A stretch of 27,541 nt of DNA from JBOHTO01 sp050733695 (GCA_050733695.1 JBOHTO010000062.1:1-27541), one strand, 5' to 3'. Positions 7,057 through 16,067 are shown, counted from the stretch's first letter. Made by a program: numbers and translations. Notes: generated by a model not told the origin, from the sequence alone.

Positions 7057-8244
7057 TCACCCGTGTTCGGCCGCCTCCGTGGCAAGCCGCAATATATCCC
7101 TGGCGGGGCGCCCCGTCGCCAGGGCTACCCGCCGCACGTCGTCGAACTCCGGCTTGGCACGCCGCGAACCGTCGGGGAGCGTCACGACCTTGACACGGAT
7201 GTCGTGCCCCAGCACGCCGACGCGCGCCTCGCGGCGGGGCAGGTATCTGCGCACGACAGCGCTGCGCCTGAGACCGATGGTGGTGCTTCCGCAGAGTAAT
7301 CGCTCCTCCGCCGCACGGGAGCTTTCGGGGCGCAGCAGCACCTCGATGCGCATGCCCGGGCGTCCCTTCTTCATGATGGTGGGCAGCAACACGACATCCA
7401 GCGCCCCCTCGGCGCGCAGATCGTCGGCGATGGCGGCCAGATACTCCCCCGGCATGTCATCGATGTCGGCCGTGATCATGATGAGCTGTTCCGTCGGGCC
7501 AGCGGTGCCCTCGGCCATGGCTGCCGGAGCCGCCTCGGCGAGCGTGATACGCAGCGCGTTCGCTCGCCCGTCCAGTTCCTTCGTTCCCGCGCCGAAGCCG
7601 CTGCGGAGCGGCGTGTACTCCGCCGGCGGCTCGAGCGCCTCGAGCGCGCGGATGAGAGCAGCCCCCGTGGGCGTTACCAGCTCTCCCGAACCCTCGGGAC
7701 CCGGGCGAACGCGGTGCCCTTCGAGCAGGCGGAGTGTTGCGGGCGCGGGAACGGGCAGTACGCCGTGGGCCGCGCGAACGAATCCGTCCCCCATTGAAAC
7801 CGGTCCGCAGAATGTGCGTTCGACGCCGAGCTCGTGCAGTCCCCAGACGGTACCGACGACGTCGAGAATCGCATCGACCGCGCCCACCTCGTGCAGGTGC
7901 ACGCGCTCGGCGGCCTGGGCGTGCAGGGCACCTTCCACCGTCGCGATGGCTGTGAAGGCGGCGTCGGCTGTTGCACGAACAGCCTCGGGCGCACCCGACC
8001 CGGCCACGATGCGACGGATCTCGGCGATGTGACGCCCGTGGGGCTGCGGCGGGATGCTGAAGTCCACCTTGACGCACGCGATCGAGGCACGTTGCACGCT
8101 GCGTATCGCGACTCCCACGTCGTCGAGACCGAGCCGGCCGGGAAGCGCCCGCAACCAGTCGGCCTCCAGTCCGACGTCCACGAGAGCGCCGAGCAGCATG
8201 TCGCCGGCAATGCCGCTGAACGGATCGAGGATCGCGATCTTCAC
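7057..8244 (-). CDS. larC: LarC-type nickel insertion protein (nickel pincer cofactor)
   Basis: The 395-residue product matches LarC, which inserts nickel into the pyridinium dithiocarboxylate mononucleotide to make the nickel pincer cofactor of lactate racemase and related epimerases. Seen in the sequence: the N-terminal family signature DPFSGIAGDM, the histidine-rich segment HLHEVGAVDAILD, and the C-terminal MITADIDDMPGEYL and IMKKGRPGM regions. It is one continuous frame, unlike the Lactobacillus larC, which needs a programmed frameshift. The GTG start overlaps the upstream stop in a GTGA; upstream codons remain open but do not resemble LarC. larA, larB and larE are not in the window, so its client enzyme is unknown. 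Confidence 0.9.
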   Translation of the reverse strand: MKIAILDPFSGIAGDMLLGALVDVGLEADWLRALPGRLGLDDVGVAIRSVQRASIACVKVDFSIPPQPHGRHIAEIRRIVAGSGAPEAVRATADAAFTAIATVEGALHAQAAERVHLHEVGAVDAILDVVGTVWGLHELGVERTFCGPVSMGDGFVRAAHGVLPVPAPATLRLLEGHRVRPGPEGSGELVTPTGAALIRALEALEPPAEYTPLRSGFGAGTKELDGRANALRITLAEAAPAAMAEGTAGPTEQLIMITADIDDMPGEYLAAIADDLRAEGALDVVLLPTIMKKGRPGMRIEVLLRPESSRAAEERLLCGSTTIGLRRSAVVRRYLPRREARVGVLGHDIRVKVVTLPDGSRRAKPEFDDVRRVALATGRPARDILRLATEAAEHG

Positions 8245-9392
8245 GCCGCGTACCTGTACGATGCGCCCGTACCGGTGTTGAAGACAACGACCTCGGCATC
8301 GCGCGAAAGTCGTCTCTCCAGGAGGAGCAACTCCGCCACGGCGAGTGCGCACCCGCCCTCGGGCGCCGCGTCGATGCCGCTGGCCCTGGCGAGCCTGCTC
8401 GCGGCCGACCGGATGACTGCCTCCGACACAGCGGCCGCATCACCGCCGCTCTCGCGCAGTGCGCGCAGGATGAGTCGATCGCCGAGGGGCGCCGGCACGC
8501 GAAGACCGCTCGCATGGGTTTGGGGATTCTCCCAGGGCCGGGCGCGATCCGCTCCTTCCGCGAAGGCGCGCACCATCGGTGCGCATCCATTGGCCTGCGC
8601 AACGATCATGCGTGGCAGATTGGCATCGGCGTCGATCCACCCGGCGCCGCGCATCTCGGCGAACACCTTCCACATCCCGATGAGTCCCGTGCCGCCGCCT
8701 GTCGGGTATACGATCGCGTCGGGCAGACGCCAGCCCATCTGCTCAGCGATCTCGATGCCCATCGTCTTCTTGCCCTCGATGCGATAGGGCTCTCGGAGCG
8801 TGGAGACATCGAGAAAGCCACTCTCCGCCGCGAACTCGCGTGCCGCCTTTCCGGCATCGCCGATATGTCCGGCGACGAGGTGCACGTCCGCGCCGAGGGC
8901 GCGGACGGTCGCGACGATGGGCGCCGGCGTAGTCTCGGGAGCGTAGACGCGGACGGGCAGCCGTGCTGCGGCTCCGTACGCCGCGAGCGCGGCCCCCGCG
9001 TTCCCTGCGGTGGGGACAACGAGTCCGGTCGCGCCGAGTGCGAGCGCTCGCGTCACCGCGGCGCTCATCCCGCGCGCCTTGAACGAGCCCGTCGGGTTCA
9101 GGGCCTCATCCTTGATCCACAGGCGCCGCACGCCCAGCTCCGCGGCCAGATGCGGAAGCTCCACGAGGGGTGTGCATCCTTCGCCAAGGGAAACGGGTAT
9201 CTCGCCCTCGGCGAGTGGCAGCACAGCCGCGTATCGCCACATGTCCCAGCGTTCGGTGATCGCATCTCGCCGTGGTGCGGCGGGTCCGTAACGAACCAGA
9301 AAGGGCTGAGCGCAGAGGTGGCACACGGACGCCTTTTCATCACCCGGCGCCGTGTGATCGCACGCCGAACATTCGAGCGTCCACGAAGTCAT
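8241..9392 (-). CDS. thrC: Threonine synthase-like PLP enzyme with zinc ribbon
   Basis: A 383-residue fold-type II PLP enzyme. A zinc ribbon is formed by Cys8, Cys11, Cys24 and Cys27. The PLP lysine is Lys105 in NPTGSFKARG, followed by TAGNAG (128-133) and the phosphate-binding GGGTG (232-236). Threonine synthase converts O-phosphohomoserine to threonine. The layout fits archaeal-type ThrC, but the aspartate usual after the lysine (SFKDRG) is alanine here, a change also seen in related deaminases and unassigned paralogues. I therefore call threonine synthase as likely, not certain. The ATG overlaps the uvrC stop (ATGA) and its stop overlaps larC (GTGA). No other threonine genes are nearby. 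Confidence 0.8.
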   Translation of the reverse strand: MTSWTLECSACDHTAPGDEKASVCHLCAQPFLVRYGPAAPRRDAITERWDMWRYAAVLPLAEGEIPVSLGEGCTPLVELPHLAAELGVRRLWIKDEALNPTGSFKARGMSAAVTRALALGATGLVVPTAGNAGAALAAYGAAARLPVRVYAPETTPAPIVATVRALGADVHLVAGHIGDAGKAAREFAAESGFLDVSTLREPYRIEGKKTMGIEIAEQMGWRLPDAIVYPTGGGTGLIGMWKVFAEMRGAGWIDADANLPRMIVAQANGCAPMVRAFAEGADRARPWENPQTHASGLRVPAPLGDRLILRALRESGGDAAAVSEAVIRSAASRLARASGIDAAPEGGCALAVAELLLLERRLSRDAEVVVFNTGTGASYRYAA

Positions 9393-11272
9393 GCGGTTGA
9401 AGGCATGTCGGGGAGACGGGTTTGCGAGGCGGGACTGGGGGACTGCGGCGGCGCCGTTGGCGAGTGCCGGGCCAGCGCGTCGAGCAGGCGTCGCGCGCTA
9501 TCGACAGTGAATCCCGGGAGAGCGGCGATCGCGTCCTCGCCCGCTTCGCGCACACCCTGGACGCTGCCGAAGGCACGCAGCAGTTCGCGGCGCCTGATCG
9601 GGCCGATTCCGGGAATGCGTAGCAGCTCGGATGTCACGGTGCGCATGCTTCTGCGCTTCCGGTTGTAGGTGACGGCGAAGCGGTGCGCCTCGTCGCGCAA
9701 GCGTTGCAGCAGGCGGAGCGCTGTGGAGCGGCGTGCGAGCCGCAGCGGCTCTCCCCGTCCGCGTACGAATATCTCCTCGTCGCGTTTGGCGAGGCTGATT
9801 ATCGGGAGGTCACTCAGGCCAAGCTGTTCCAGCGCATCGAACGCAGAACCCAGTTGCCCCTTTCCGCCGTCGACGACGACGAGATCGGGGAGCGGCTTCC
9901 CCTCGTCGATCCGCCGCCTGAGGTAACGGGTCACGATTTCGTGCATGGACGCGAAGTCGTCCGTGCCCTCGACCGTCTTCACCCTGAACTTCCGGTACTC
10001 GGTGCGGCGCGGGCGACCGTTCTCGAACCAGACACACGATCCCACCGTATCGGTTCCCTGCGTCGTGGAAATGTCGAAGCAGACCAGCGCGCGCGGGACC
10101 GTCTGCAGCCCCAGCTGCCTCTGCAGCTCGTACACGGGATCAGCCGCCCGTTCCTCGGCCTCATCCGTCGCCAGCTTCAATTCCTCGAGCAGGTGCCGCG
10201 CGTTCGCCTGCGCGAGGTCCACCAGCTCACGTCGCGGACCACGCTGTGGCACGAAGACGCGCGTTCCGGTGATTGCGAGCTCGAAGGGCTCGCGATCTGC
10301 AAAGTCGAACGGCACGAGCAGTTCCGGCGCACGATCACTCAGCGGCAGGTACGTGCGGGCAAGCCCTGCGGCGATGACGACCGGATCGGAGTCATCACCG
10401 GCGTTCTCGAGGAAATGGTGCTCCCGGCCGAGCAGCTTTCCACCCCTGATCCGCATCAGCGCGAGACACGCATCGTCGCCGTCGCGTGCGTAGCCGATCA
10501 CATCGCGGTCGCCCCCGGCAACCGACAGTACCACCGTCGGCTCCTCCATCTTCTCGAGATGCACGAGGGCGTCTCGCAGCTCCGCGGCGCGCTCGAAGTC
10601 GAGCGCCCTCGACGCCTCGTCCATGCGCTCCCCGACGCGGCGCATGACTTCGCCCGTTCGCCCTTCCAGGAAACAGAGGACATCGGCCATCATCGCACGG
10701 TAATCGTCAACGCTCTGGGCGCCGATGCATGGAGCGCGGCATCGCTTGATGAAATAATCGAGACATGGCCGCTCGGGCATGACGGCAGGCATGTCGTAGC
10801 TGCACGAGCGAACGGTGAAGATCCGCTTCACGACATTGAGCGCCCTCCGCATCGCCCCGACGTCGGTGTACGGGCCGAAATAGCGCGCACCGTCATCCAG
10901 CAGCCGCCGGGTCACGAGAACGCGCGGAAACGGTTCCTGGACTGTGACCTTGATGTAGGGATATGATTTGTCGTCGCGCAGGGAGATGTTGAAGCGCGGC
11001 CGATGCTCCTTGATCAGGTTCGCCTCGAGCACGAGCGCGTGGGCTTCCGTGGGTACCACTATCGTCTCGACGTCCACTGCCTGCTGCATGAGCGCGTGTG
11101 TTCTGACGCTCGCGCGGATGTCGGCCGCCAGATAGCTGCGCACGCGCGACCGCAGCCGCTTCGCCTTTCCGACGTAAAGCACCTTTCCCTCCCGATCCTT
11201 CCAGAGATACACTCCGGGCGACTCGGGGAGATGGGGAAGCCTGGACGCGGTCGAATCGAGTAAGGTGCTCAC
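9389..11272 (-). CDS. uvrC: Excinuclease ABC subunit C
   Basis: A 627-residue protein that makes both incisions in nucleotide excision repair with UvrA and UvrB. Domains in order: GIY-YIG nuclease (about 12-90, with PGVYLW and VLYVGKA), a four-cysteine cluster (Cys157, Cys170, Cys178, Cys182) matching the spacing of the Fe-S site proposed for UvrC, a UVR motif that binds UvrB (about 200-240), the RNase H-like second nuclease domain (about 370-540) and a C-terminal helix-hairpin-helix (LLRIPGIGPIRRRELL and AALPGF). The start is GTG, with no clear Shine-Dalgarno. It heads a three-gene group with the ThrC-like gene and larC; its candidate promoter lies 32 nt upstream. Confidence 0.97.
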   Translation of the reverse strand: MSTLLDSTASRLPHLPESPGVYLWKDREGKVLYVGKAKRLRSRVRSYLAADIRASVRTHALMQQAVDVETIVVPTEAHALVLEANLIKEHRPRFNISLRDDKSYPYIKVTVQEPFPRVLVTRRLLDDGARYFGPYTDVGAMRRALNVVKRIFTVRSCSYDMPAVMPERPCLDYFIKRCRAPCIGAQSVDDYRAMMADVLCFLEGRTGEVMRRVGERMDEASRALDFERAAELRDALVHLEKMEEPTVVLSVAGGDRDVIGYARDGDDACLALMRIRGGKLLGREHHFLENAGDDSDPVVIAAGLARTYLPLSDRAPELLVPFDFADREPFELAITGTRVFVPQRGPRRELVDLAQANARHLLEELKLATDEAEERAADPVYELQRQLGLQTVPRALVCFDISTTQGTDTVGSCVWFENGRPRRTEYRKFRVKTVEGTDDFASMHEIVTRYLRRRIDEGKPLPDLVVVDGGKGQLGSAFDALEQLGLSDLPIISLAKRDEEIFVRGRGEPLRLARRSTALRLLQRLRDEAHRFAVTYNRKRRSMRTVTSELLRIPGIGPIRRRELLRAFGSVQGVREAGEDAIAALPGFTVDSARRLLDALARHSPTAPPQSPSPASQTRLPDMPSTA

Positions 11273-11303
11273 GCTGCGCGGGGATGCAGGACTATCACAC
11301 CGA

Positions 11304-11309
11304 AGTATA
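11304..11309 (-). promoter_or_regulatory. Candidate -10 box for the uvrC group
   Basis: TATACT on the minus strand (five of six consensus positions), 31 nt before the uvrC GTG, in the 136-nt gap after murJ. No good -35 box is seen at 16-18 nt. The gap and the box suggest that uvrC starts a separate transcript. Confidence 0.4.
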
Positions 11310-11323
11310 CCCCATCCGGCGTG

Positions 11324-11430
11324 CCAGCGACTGCCCTATGCGGCTCGCGAGCGGCTCGACCTCATTGTCCCGTGCAACACACCCCACCACCGAAACCAGC
11401 GAGTGCCCCTATCCGGCTCGCGACCGGCTC
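11324..11430. repeat. Imperfect direct repeat of the murJ 3' end
   Basis: Two copies, 11396-11430 (35 nt, spanning the murJ stop codon) and 11324-11357 (34 nt, in the downstream gap), 72 nt apart, with 31 matching positions, three substitutions and one missing base. On the minus strand the downstream copy still reads T-M-R-S-S-R-S-R-A-A-stop against T-M-W-S-R-S-R-A-G-stop in murJ. The downstream copy contains the perfect palindrome GCTCGCGAGC (11343-11352). Confidence 0.75.
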
Positions 11431-13016
11431 CACATCGTGCGAACCTGCGGCACTCCGAGCAGCGCCGCGAGCCCCAGATAGCTCGCCCCGAAGACAGCGA
11501 GCACGAGAAACCCGCCCACGAGGCGGGGAGCAGCATCCGTAAGGAGGCGCGCACCCCAGCCGGCCGCTGCCGCGAGCAGACCCGCTCCCCAGAGGCGGGC
11601 GAGCAGGGAGACACCTACGCGTGCCCCGCCGAGCCGCGCCGACAGTCGTTGCCGCAGAAGCAGATATTCCACCCACGCGGCGATCCCTGCCGCGGCGGTG
11701 AGTCCGACCAGCCCCCAGCGCGGGTTGACGCCCAGCCAGTCGGGGAGCCGCAGCGCCAGGAAGTATCCGAGCGCGAGTGCGATTGCCACGCGTGTCACCG
11801 CGAAACGGAACGGCGTCGTGGTGTCGTGCAGCGCATAGAACGCGGAGGAGTAGAGCCGGCCCAGAGTGGAGGCGAGAAGGCCGACCGTCGACCCCGCAAG
11901 CGTCGCCCAAACCCACAGCGTATCTGCCCGGCTGAACTCGCCCCACTGGAAGAGCATTCCCGCGATCATGTCGCCGAACGCAAGGAAGGCGACCGCGGAC
12001 GGGATCACGAGGAACGCGATGCGGCGCGCGCCGGACGCGATGCGTGCCCTGAGCTGTGCTGCGATGCCCTCCTGCGTCCCTGTCACACTCGCCATTGCCG
12101 GCAGCTCGGCAGCGGAGACGGCCATGCCGAAGAGGCTCACCGGCAGCGTGTACAGAACCTGGGCAAAGGAGAGAATCGCGAGCGCGCCCGAGGCGATGAG
12201 ACTCGCGAGCACCGTGTCGACGTAGGCGCTGATCTGAACCACGCCGCGCCCCATGAGTACCGGACCGAAGCTCCTCGCCGCACGCCGGACGCCCGCGATC
12301 CGGGTGTCCAGGGTCGGACGGATAGCGCCGGCGAGGCGAATCACAAGGGGGAGCTGAACGGCGAACTGAAGAAAGCTGCCAGCGACCGACGCCCACGCAA
12401 CCACAACCGCGAGGGGAAAATCTGCCATGCTCCCGCCGTAGTACAGCAGGGCGCCGATGATCGAGAGGTTCCAGAAAACGGGTGCCACGTACGCAACGAA
12501 AAAGCGTCGATGGCTGTTGAGGATGCCAAGGCACCACGCGGAGAGCACGAGCATGCCGGCACCGGGAAACAGGATGCGCACGAGCCGGATGGCGAGATCG
12601 CGTTTCGGTCCCTCGAATCCCGGTGTGAGCACATCGACAAGGATTGGCGTCGCGAGAATGCCAACCAGCACCAGCAGCGCGATGACGAGCGAGAGAAGAC
12701 CGGCAATCGCGCTGGCCACTCGCCGCGCTTCCGCCTGCTCGCCACGGGCGAGCAGGCCGGCGTACACCGGAATGAAGGAGGCTGAGAGGACTCCCTCTCC
12801 GAAGAGGTTCTGCAGCAGATTGGGAATGCGGAACGCGGCGGTCAATGCATCCGTCGCGTCACTCACCCCGAGAAACCGGGCCAGGGCCCAGTTACGCGCG
12901 AGTCCGGCGACGCGGCTCACGAGGATTCCGGCCGCGACGAGAGTTGCGGCCCGACCGGCCGCGGAAGCTGCCGCCTCCGCCACTGGCTGCGTCTCGCCGG
13001 ACGCGCTCTCTGTCAT
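11409..13016 (-). CDS. murJ: Lipid II flippase MurJ (MviN)
   Basis: A 535-residue integral membrane protein with the expected number of hydrophobic segments (about 14) and the MviN signatures SDATDALTAAFRIPNLL with NLFGEGVLSASFIPVY (about 52-87) and HDTTTPFR in the second half. MurJ moves the lipid-linked peptidoglycan precursor across the inner membrane. The first roughly 20 residues are hydrophilic and Ala/Glu-rich. The ATG follows the bshC stop directly (TGA-ATG, no gap), so the two are probably translationally coupled. It is the last gene of the long bamA-to-murJ group. Its tail is repeated just downstream. Confidence 0.95.
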   Translation of the reverse strand: MTESASGETQPVAEAAASAAGRAATLVAAGILVSRVAGLARNWALARFLGVSDATDALTAAFRIPNLLQNLFGEGVLSASFIPVYAGLLARGEQAEARRVASAIAGLLSLVIALLVLVGILATPILVDVLTPGFEGPKRDLAIRLVRILFPGAGMLVLSAWCLGILNSHRRFFVAYVAPVFWNLSIIGALLYYGGSMADFPLAVVVAWASVAGSFLQFAVQLPLVIRLAGAIRPTLDTRIAGVRRAARSFGPVLMGRGVVQISAYVDTVLASLIASGALAILSFAQVLYTLPVSLFGMAVSAAELPAMASVTGTQEGIAAQLRARIASGARRIAFLVIPSAVAFLAFGDMIAGMLFQWGEFSRADTLWVWATLAGSTVGLLASTLGRLYSSAFYALHDTTTPFRFAVTRVAIALALGYFLALRLPDWLGVNPRWGLVGLTAAAGIAAWVEYLLLRQRLSARLGGARVGVSLLARLWGAGLLAAAAGWGARLLTDAAPRLVGGFLVLAVFGASYLGLAALLGVPQVRTMWSRSRAG

Positions 13017-14714
13017 TCAGCGATGGTTCGCACTGGCGTCCTTCGTGGCAACGTGTGCGCGGCGACCACCGTTCACGACTCTCTCCGCGTGTTCGCTCGC
13101 GCACGCGAGCATGGCGGACATGAGCCCTTTCCCATGCCTGGCGAGCAGCGGGATGAGGTTGAGCGCTCGCTCCTGTCGCATACCGCGCGGGAAGAGCGCC
13201 CCGCGAGCTGTCGCGATGTCGTCGAGCCGATCGGACAGTCGACGCTTGACCGCCGCCCTGTATCGGCGTTCCAGTCGGTCGAGCCGGTGCTGGAGGGCAC
13301 GCCGGTGGCCCTCGATGACGCGAGCATGCAGGAGCGGCGCGTCGGTCGCATCCGGCTGCATCAGCGTCGCGACACCGCGGTCTATCTCTTCACGCAGGCT
13401 CGCGAGCGATGTCCGAACGCCGTGCGGCATCTCCTCCCGCGCGATGCGGGTTTCCACGGCGTGCGGATCGCGTAGATCGTCGACGTCGAGCCCGTAGCGC
13501 TCGAGTATGCGAGCGACATGCGGCTCGATGATCGAAGCGGACCATCGCGGAACGATGGCAGGAGTCGCCAGCCCCAGCGCCTCGGCGACGGGCTGCACCT
13601 GGGCAAAGTACGCTATCTCACCCGGCCCTCCCACGTACGCCGCACTCCCGAAAATCGCTCGCTCGGCGACGGGCCTCAGGAGAACATTGGGTGACAGGTC
13701 GCACGGATTCCCGTCGCCGGCGCAGGCGGTGGCCATCTCCGACGCACTCTCGACGGGGACGCGTTGTCGCCGGCCGTCCGTCCGCGCGAATACGAGCGAG
13801 AGATCGGACAGCTCCGCGACCTGGGCAGCGTAGCCCGCCCGTTCGATGTCAGTAGTGCGCCGCTCGAGCGCGTCGGCGATTTCACGTGCGCGCATGAGCG
13901 CCTTGCGTGCGATGGGAAGCACGGTGCCCCGCACGGAGCGGTGCGACGCATCCAGAACGACAATTCCCATCGGCTCGAGTATGGCCCGGAGCAGGTGGAC
14001 GAATGCGCTGCCCACCGTTCTCTCTTTCCCGCTTTTTCGCGCCGGTTCGTACGCCTCGCGCGTCACTTCGAGGTAGTGGGCGCTCGTCGCCGAGCCAGCG
14101 CCTCGCATCAATGCATCCAGCAACGAAGTCAGGTCGCCGAGTGGAACATCGGTCATGGGTGTTCCCTCCGGCGGCGCGTCCGCAATCCGCAGCACTTCCA
14201 CACCGCCGCGAACGGCCACGAGAGTCGAGCGTGCTTCCTCGAAGTCTGCGTCGTCGGTGGCCGCCCAGAAAAGCGGCGCCACCGGGATTCCGGTCGATTT
14301 CTGCAGCACGTTGGCGAGAGCGAGTGTGCTCAGCGCCTTCATCCACGTGTAGATCGGCCCTCCGAACAACCCCGGTTGCTGGCCGGTGGTGACGAATACT
14401 CCGCCGCCGTTCACAACGCTGTCAAAACGCCGTGCTCCCTCGCTGTGGGCAGCATCAATGAGACCGAGCGCGGGACGGATCCCCTGAATCAATTGCGGGC
14501 CCCCGGCGTCGATCCATCCCGAGCGAACCCTCTCGAGTCGTGCTTTCCACTCCACCGCGGAGCGCGGAACCGGCTCGTACCACGAGTCCACCCCCGCCCC
14601 GGCAATGACATCGCGAGCGAGTTGCGATCCGCCGAGCGGCTCGGTCACGACTGCCGGTACCGGCGCAGGCCGATCGGATCGTGATCTCGCCGGTATCTCC
14701 GTCGGCACGCTCAC
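13017..14714 (-). CDS. bshC: Bacillithiol synthase BshC
   Basis: A 565-residue protein recognised from the N-terminal signature TTGQQPGLFGGP (109-120) followed by YTWMKALS, the ATDDADFEE segment, and VGGPGEIAYFAQ near the middle. The C-terminal part is helical, basic and probably coiled coil. BshC adds cysteine to glucosamine-malate, the last step of bacillithiol synthesis, so the cell likely uses bacillithiol as its low-molecular-weight thiol. bshA and bshB are not in the window. The GTG start is selected because it overlaps the methyltransferase stop in a GTGA; a longer in-frame start 24 nt upstream would lie within that gene. The first 30 residues are Pro/Arg-rich and weakly conserved-looking. 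Confidence 0.92.
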   Translation of the reverse strand: MSVPTEIPARSRSDRPAPVPAVVTEPLGGSQLARDVIAGAGVDSWYEPVPRSAVEWKARLERVRSGWIDAGGPQLIQGIRPALGLIDAAHSEGARRFDSVVNGGGVFVTTGQQPGLFGGPIYTWMKALSTLALANVLQKSTGIPVAPLFWAATDDADFEEARSTLVAVRGGVEVLRIADAPPEGTPMTDVPLGDLTSLLDALMRGAGSATSAHYLEVTREAYEPARKSGKERTVGSAFVHLLRAILEPMGIVVLDASHRSVRGTVLPIARKALMRAREIADALERRTTDIERAGYAAQVAELSDLSLVFARTDGRRQRVPVESASEMATACAGDGNPCDLSPNVLLRPVAERAIFGSAAYVGGPGEIAYFAQVQPVAEALGLATPAIVPRWSASIIEPHVARILERYGLDVDDLRDPHAVETRIAREEMPHGVRTSLASLREEIDRGVATLMQPDATDAPLLHARVIEGHRRALQHRLDRLERRYRAAVKRRLSDRLDDIATARGALFPRGMRQERALNLIPLLARHGKGLMSAMLACASEHAERVVNGGRRAHVATKDASANHR

Positions 14715-15514
14715 TCGCGCCGTCCGATCGCGATACACCGCGGCGAGTCCTGGTCGAGCACCGATCCGTCGTAGTCACCGAGCAGGGGCCCGGTGGCGAA
14801 GCCGCACGCCTGCAGCATAACGCGGATCTCCGGCGGTTCGAAGAGCCTCACGCGTTCGACGAAGGTACGGCCGAGATCGACAACCGTGATCGCCTTCTCG
14901 ACGAAGCGGCCGTCGCCGGAGATCCGTCGTTCCTGTGTCACGGTCCGGCCGGCCTTTCCCCTGGACGTGGCCCGTCCGTTGTCGTCCGCCGTCCGCGCTA
15001 CGGTTTCGGGCGCGTCCTCCGCGCCCGGGGAGGCGGCCATGAGCCGCACATCGCGCGCAACCAGCGTGCGTCGTACCTGCGCCGCGTGAAGAAAGTCCAG
15101 CACGAACCATCCGCCGCGGCACGTCACCCGTGCGACTTCCGCGATCACACGACGGTGTTCGGCATCGGTCGCGAAGTAACCGAAGCTGGTGAACAGGTTG
15201 ACTACGAGCTGGAAGCTCCCGTTCTCGAACGGGAGCTCGCGCATGTCCGCGCGCACCAACGGAGCCAACCGGTCGGAATCGCGCGCAACGCGGAGGAGCG
15301 AGGGTGAGAGATCGAGGCCCACTGTCCACCATCGCTCGTGCAGCGCGCGCTGGTGCCTGCCCGCGCCACAGGCGAGGTCGAGCGCCGGCGCGCCGAGTGG
15401 TACCTTGACGCGCGATTCAATGAGTCTCGTGACGCGCTGCGCCTCGCGGTCATCCCGGTGGTCGTAAAGCGCCAGGTACTCCTCACCGAACCACTCCTCG
15501 AACCAGTCGGTCAC
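14711..15514 (-). CDS. Class I SAM-dependent methyltransferase
   Basis: A 267-residue protein with motif I LDLACGAGRHQRALHE, a following acidic position in VGLDLSPSLL, and RADMRELPFENGSFQLVVNLFTSFGYF, typical of class I methyltransferases. The substrate is not identifiable. I place the start at the GTG of V-T-D-W-F-E-E-W-F, since the recognisable protein begins there and GGAG lies 5 nt upstream. An ATG at 15604 is in frame and only 1 nt after the rlmH stop, which would add 30 Pro/Arg/Gly-rich residues and give 297; this is a real alternative. The stop overlaps bshC in a GTGA. Similar methyltransferases are found beside bshC in other genomes as far as I recall, but no role in bacillithiol synthesis is established by this sequence. 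Confidence 0.85.
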   Translation of the reverse strand: MTDWFEEWFGEEYLALYDHRDDREAQRVTRLIESRVKVPLGAPALDLACGAGRHQRALHERWWTVGLDLSPSLLRVARDSDRLAPLVRADMRELPFENGSFQLVVNLFTSFGYFATDAEHRRVIAEVARVTCRGGWFVLDFLHAAQVRRTLVARDVRLMAASPGAEDAPETVARTADDNGRATSRGKAGRTVTQERRISGDGRFVEKAITVVDLGRTFVERVRLFEPPEIRVMLQACGFATGPLLGDYDGSVLDQDSPRCIAIGRRE

Positions 15515-15605
15515 CCCCGCTCCGGCGGCCACGGTCCTGCGCGGGCCCGGGCGGGGGCGAGCGACGCGCTGGTTGCCGGAGCGAACGGGCATATCAACGG
15601 GCATG

Positions 15606-16067
15606 TCACTTGTGGTACGGCTCGCGGCGCAGGATGGTCCCCGCCCGGTAGAGCTGTTCCGCCAGCACGAGACGCGCGAGTTCGTGCGGCAGCGTCCATG
15701 GCGCCAGCGAGAGTCGCATCGCGGCACGCTCGCCCAGGGATGGCGGAGTTCCGTTCGCGCCTCCGATCAGGAAGGCGACATCGCGAGCCCGCTCGCGCTC
15801 TCTCTGCATCCAGCCTGCGAAGGCCTCCGATGTGAACTTCCTTCCCGCGGCATCGCAGAGTACCACCCGAGCGGCTCCGGTACGCGCAAGAAGCCGTTCG
15901 GCCTCGATCCTTCGCACGGCCGCGAAGCCGCCCGGGCCCGGATGCGCTTCCCGCACCTCGATTACTTCCAGCGGCCAGTACCGCGCCGCGCGAAGCTCGA
16001 AGTTCCGCGTCGCGGCCGCGAGGGCCGCATCGCGCGGCTTCCCGACGGCTGCGACGAGAAATCGCAT
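15606..16067 (-). CDS. rlmH: 23S rRNA (pseudouridine1915-N3)-methyltransferase RlmH
   Basis: A 153-residue SPOUT-fold protein, the usual RlmH length. RlmH methylates pseudouridine 1915 in helix 69 of 23S rRNA. Seen: the start MRFLVAAVGK, the SAM-binding FLIGGANGTPPS in the trefoil knot, and the conserved C-terminus PHELARLVLAEQLYRAGTILRREPYHK, compared with the family ending EQLYRAxxIxxxxPYH. No Shine-Dalgarno is visible; instead a 19-codon open frame ends at a TGA sharing one base with the ATG. It follows gdh after 76 nt, the largest gap in this group. Confidence 0.95.
   Translation of the reverse strand: MRFLVAAVGKPRDAALAAATRNFELRAARYWPLEVIEVREAHPGPGGFAAVRRIEAERLLARTGAARVVLCDAAGRKFTSEAFAGWMQRERERARDVAFLIGGANGTPPSLGERAAMRLSLAPWTLPHELARLVLAEQLYRAGTILRREPYHK

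Noticed and set aside
5976..7193. A 405-codon plus-strand open frame opposite the TPR gene
   Set aside because: Low-complexity Arg/Gly-rich translation, antisense to a protein with signal peptide and TPR units. No ribosome binding site.
11265..12785. A 506-codon plus-strand open frame opposite murJ and the start of uvrC
   Set aside because: Its product is Arg/His/Glu/Gly-rich with no family motif or hydrophobic core, and it is fully antisense to the clear murJ gene. Long antisense frames are expected at this GC content.
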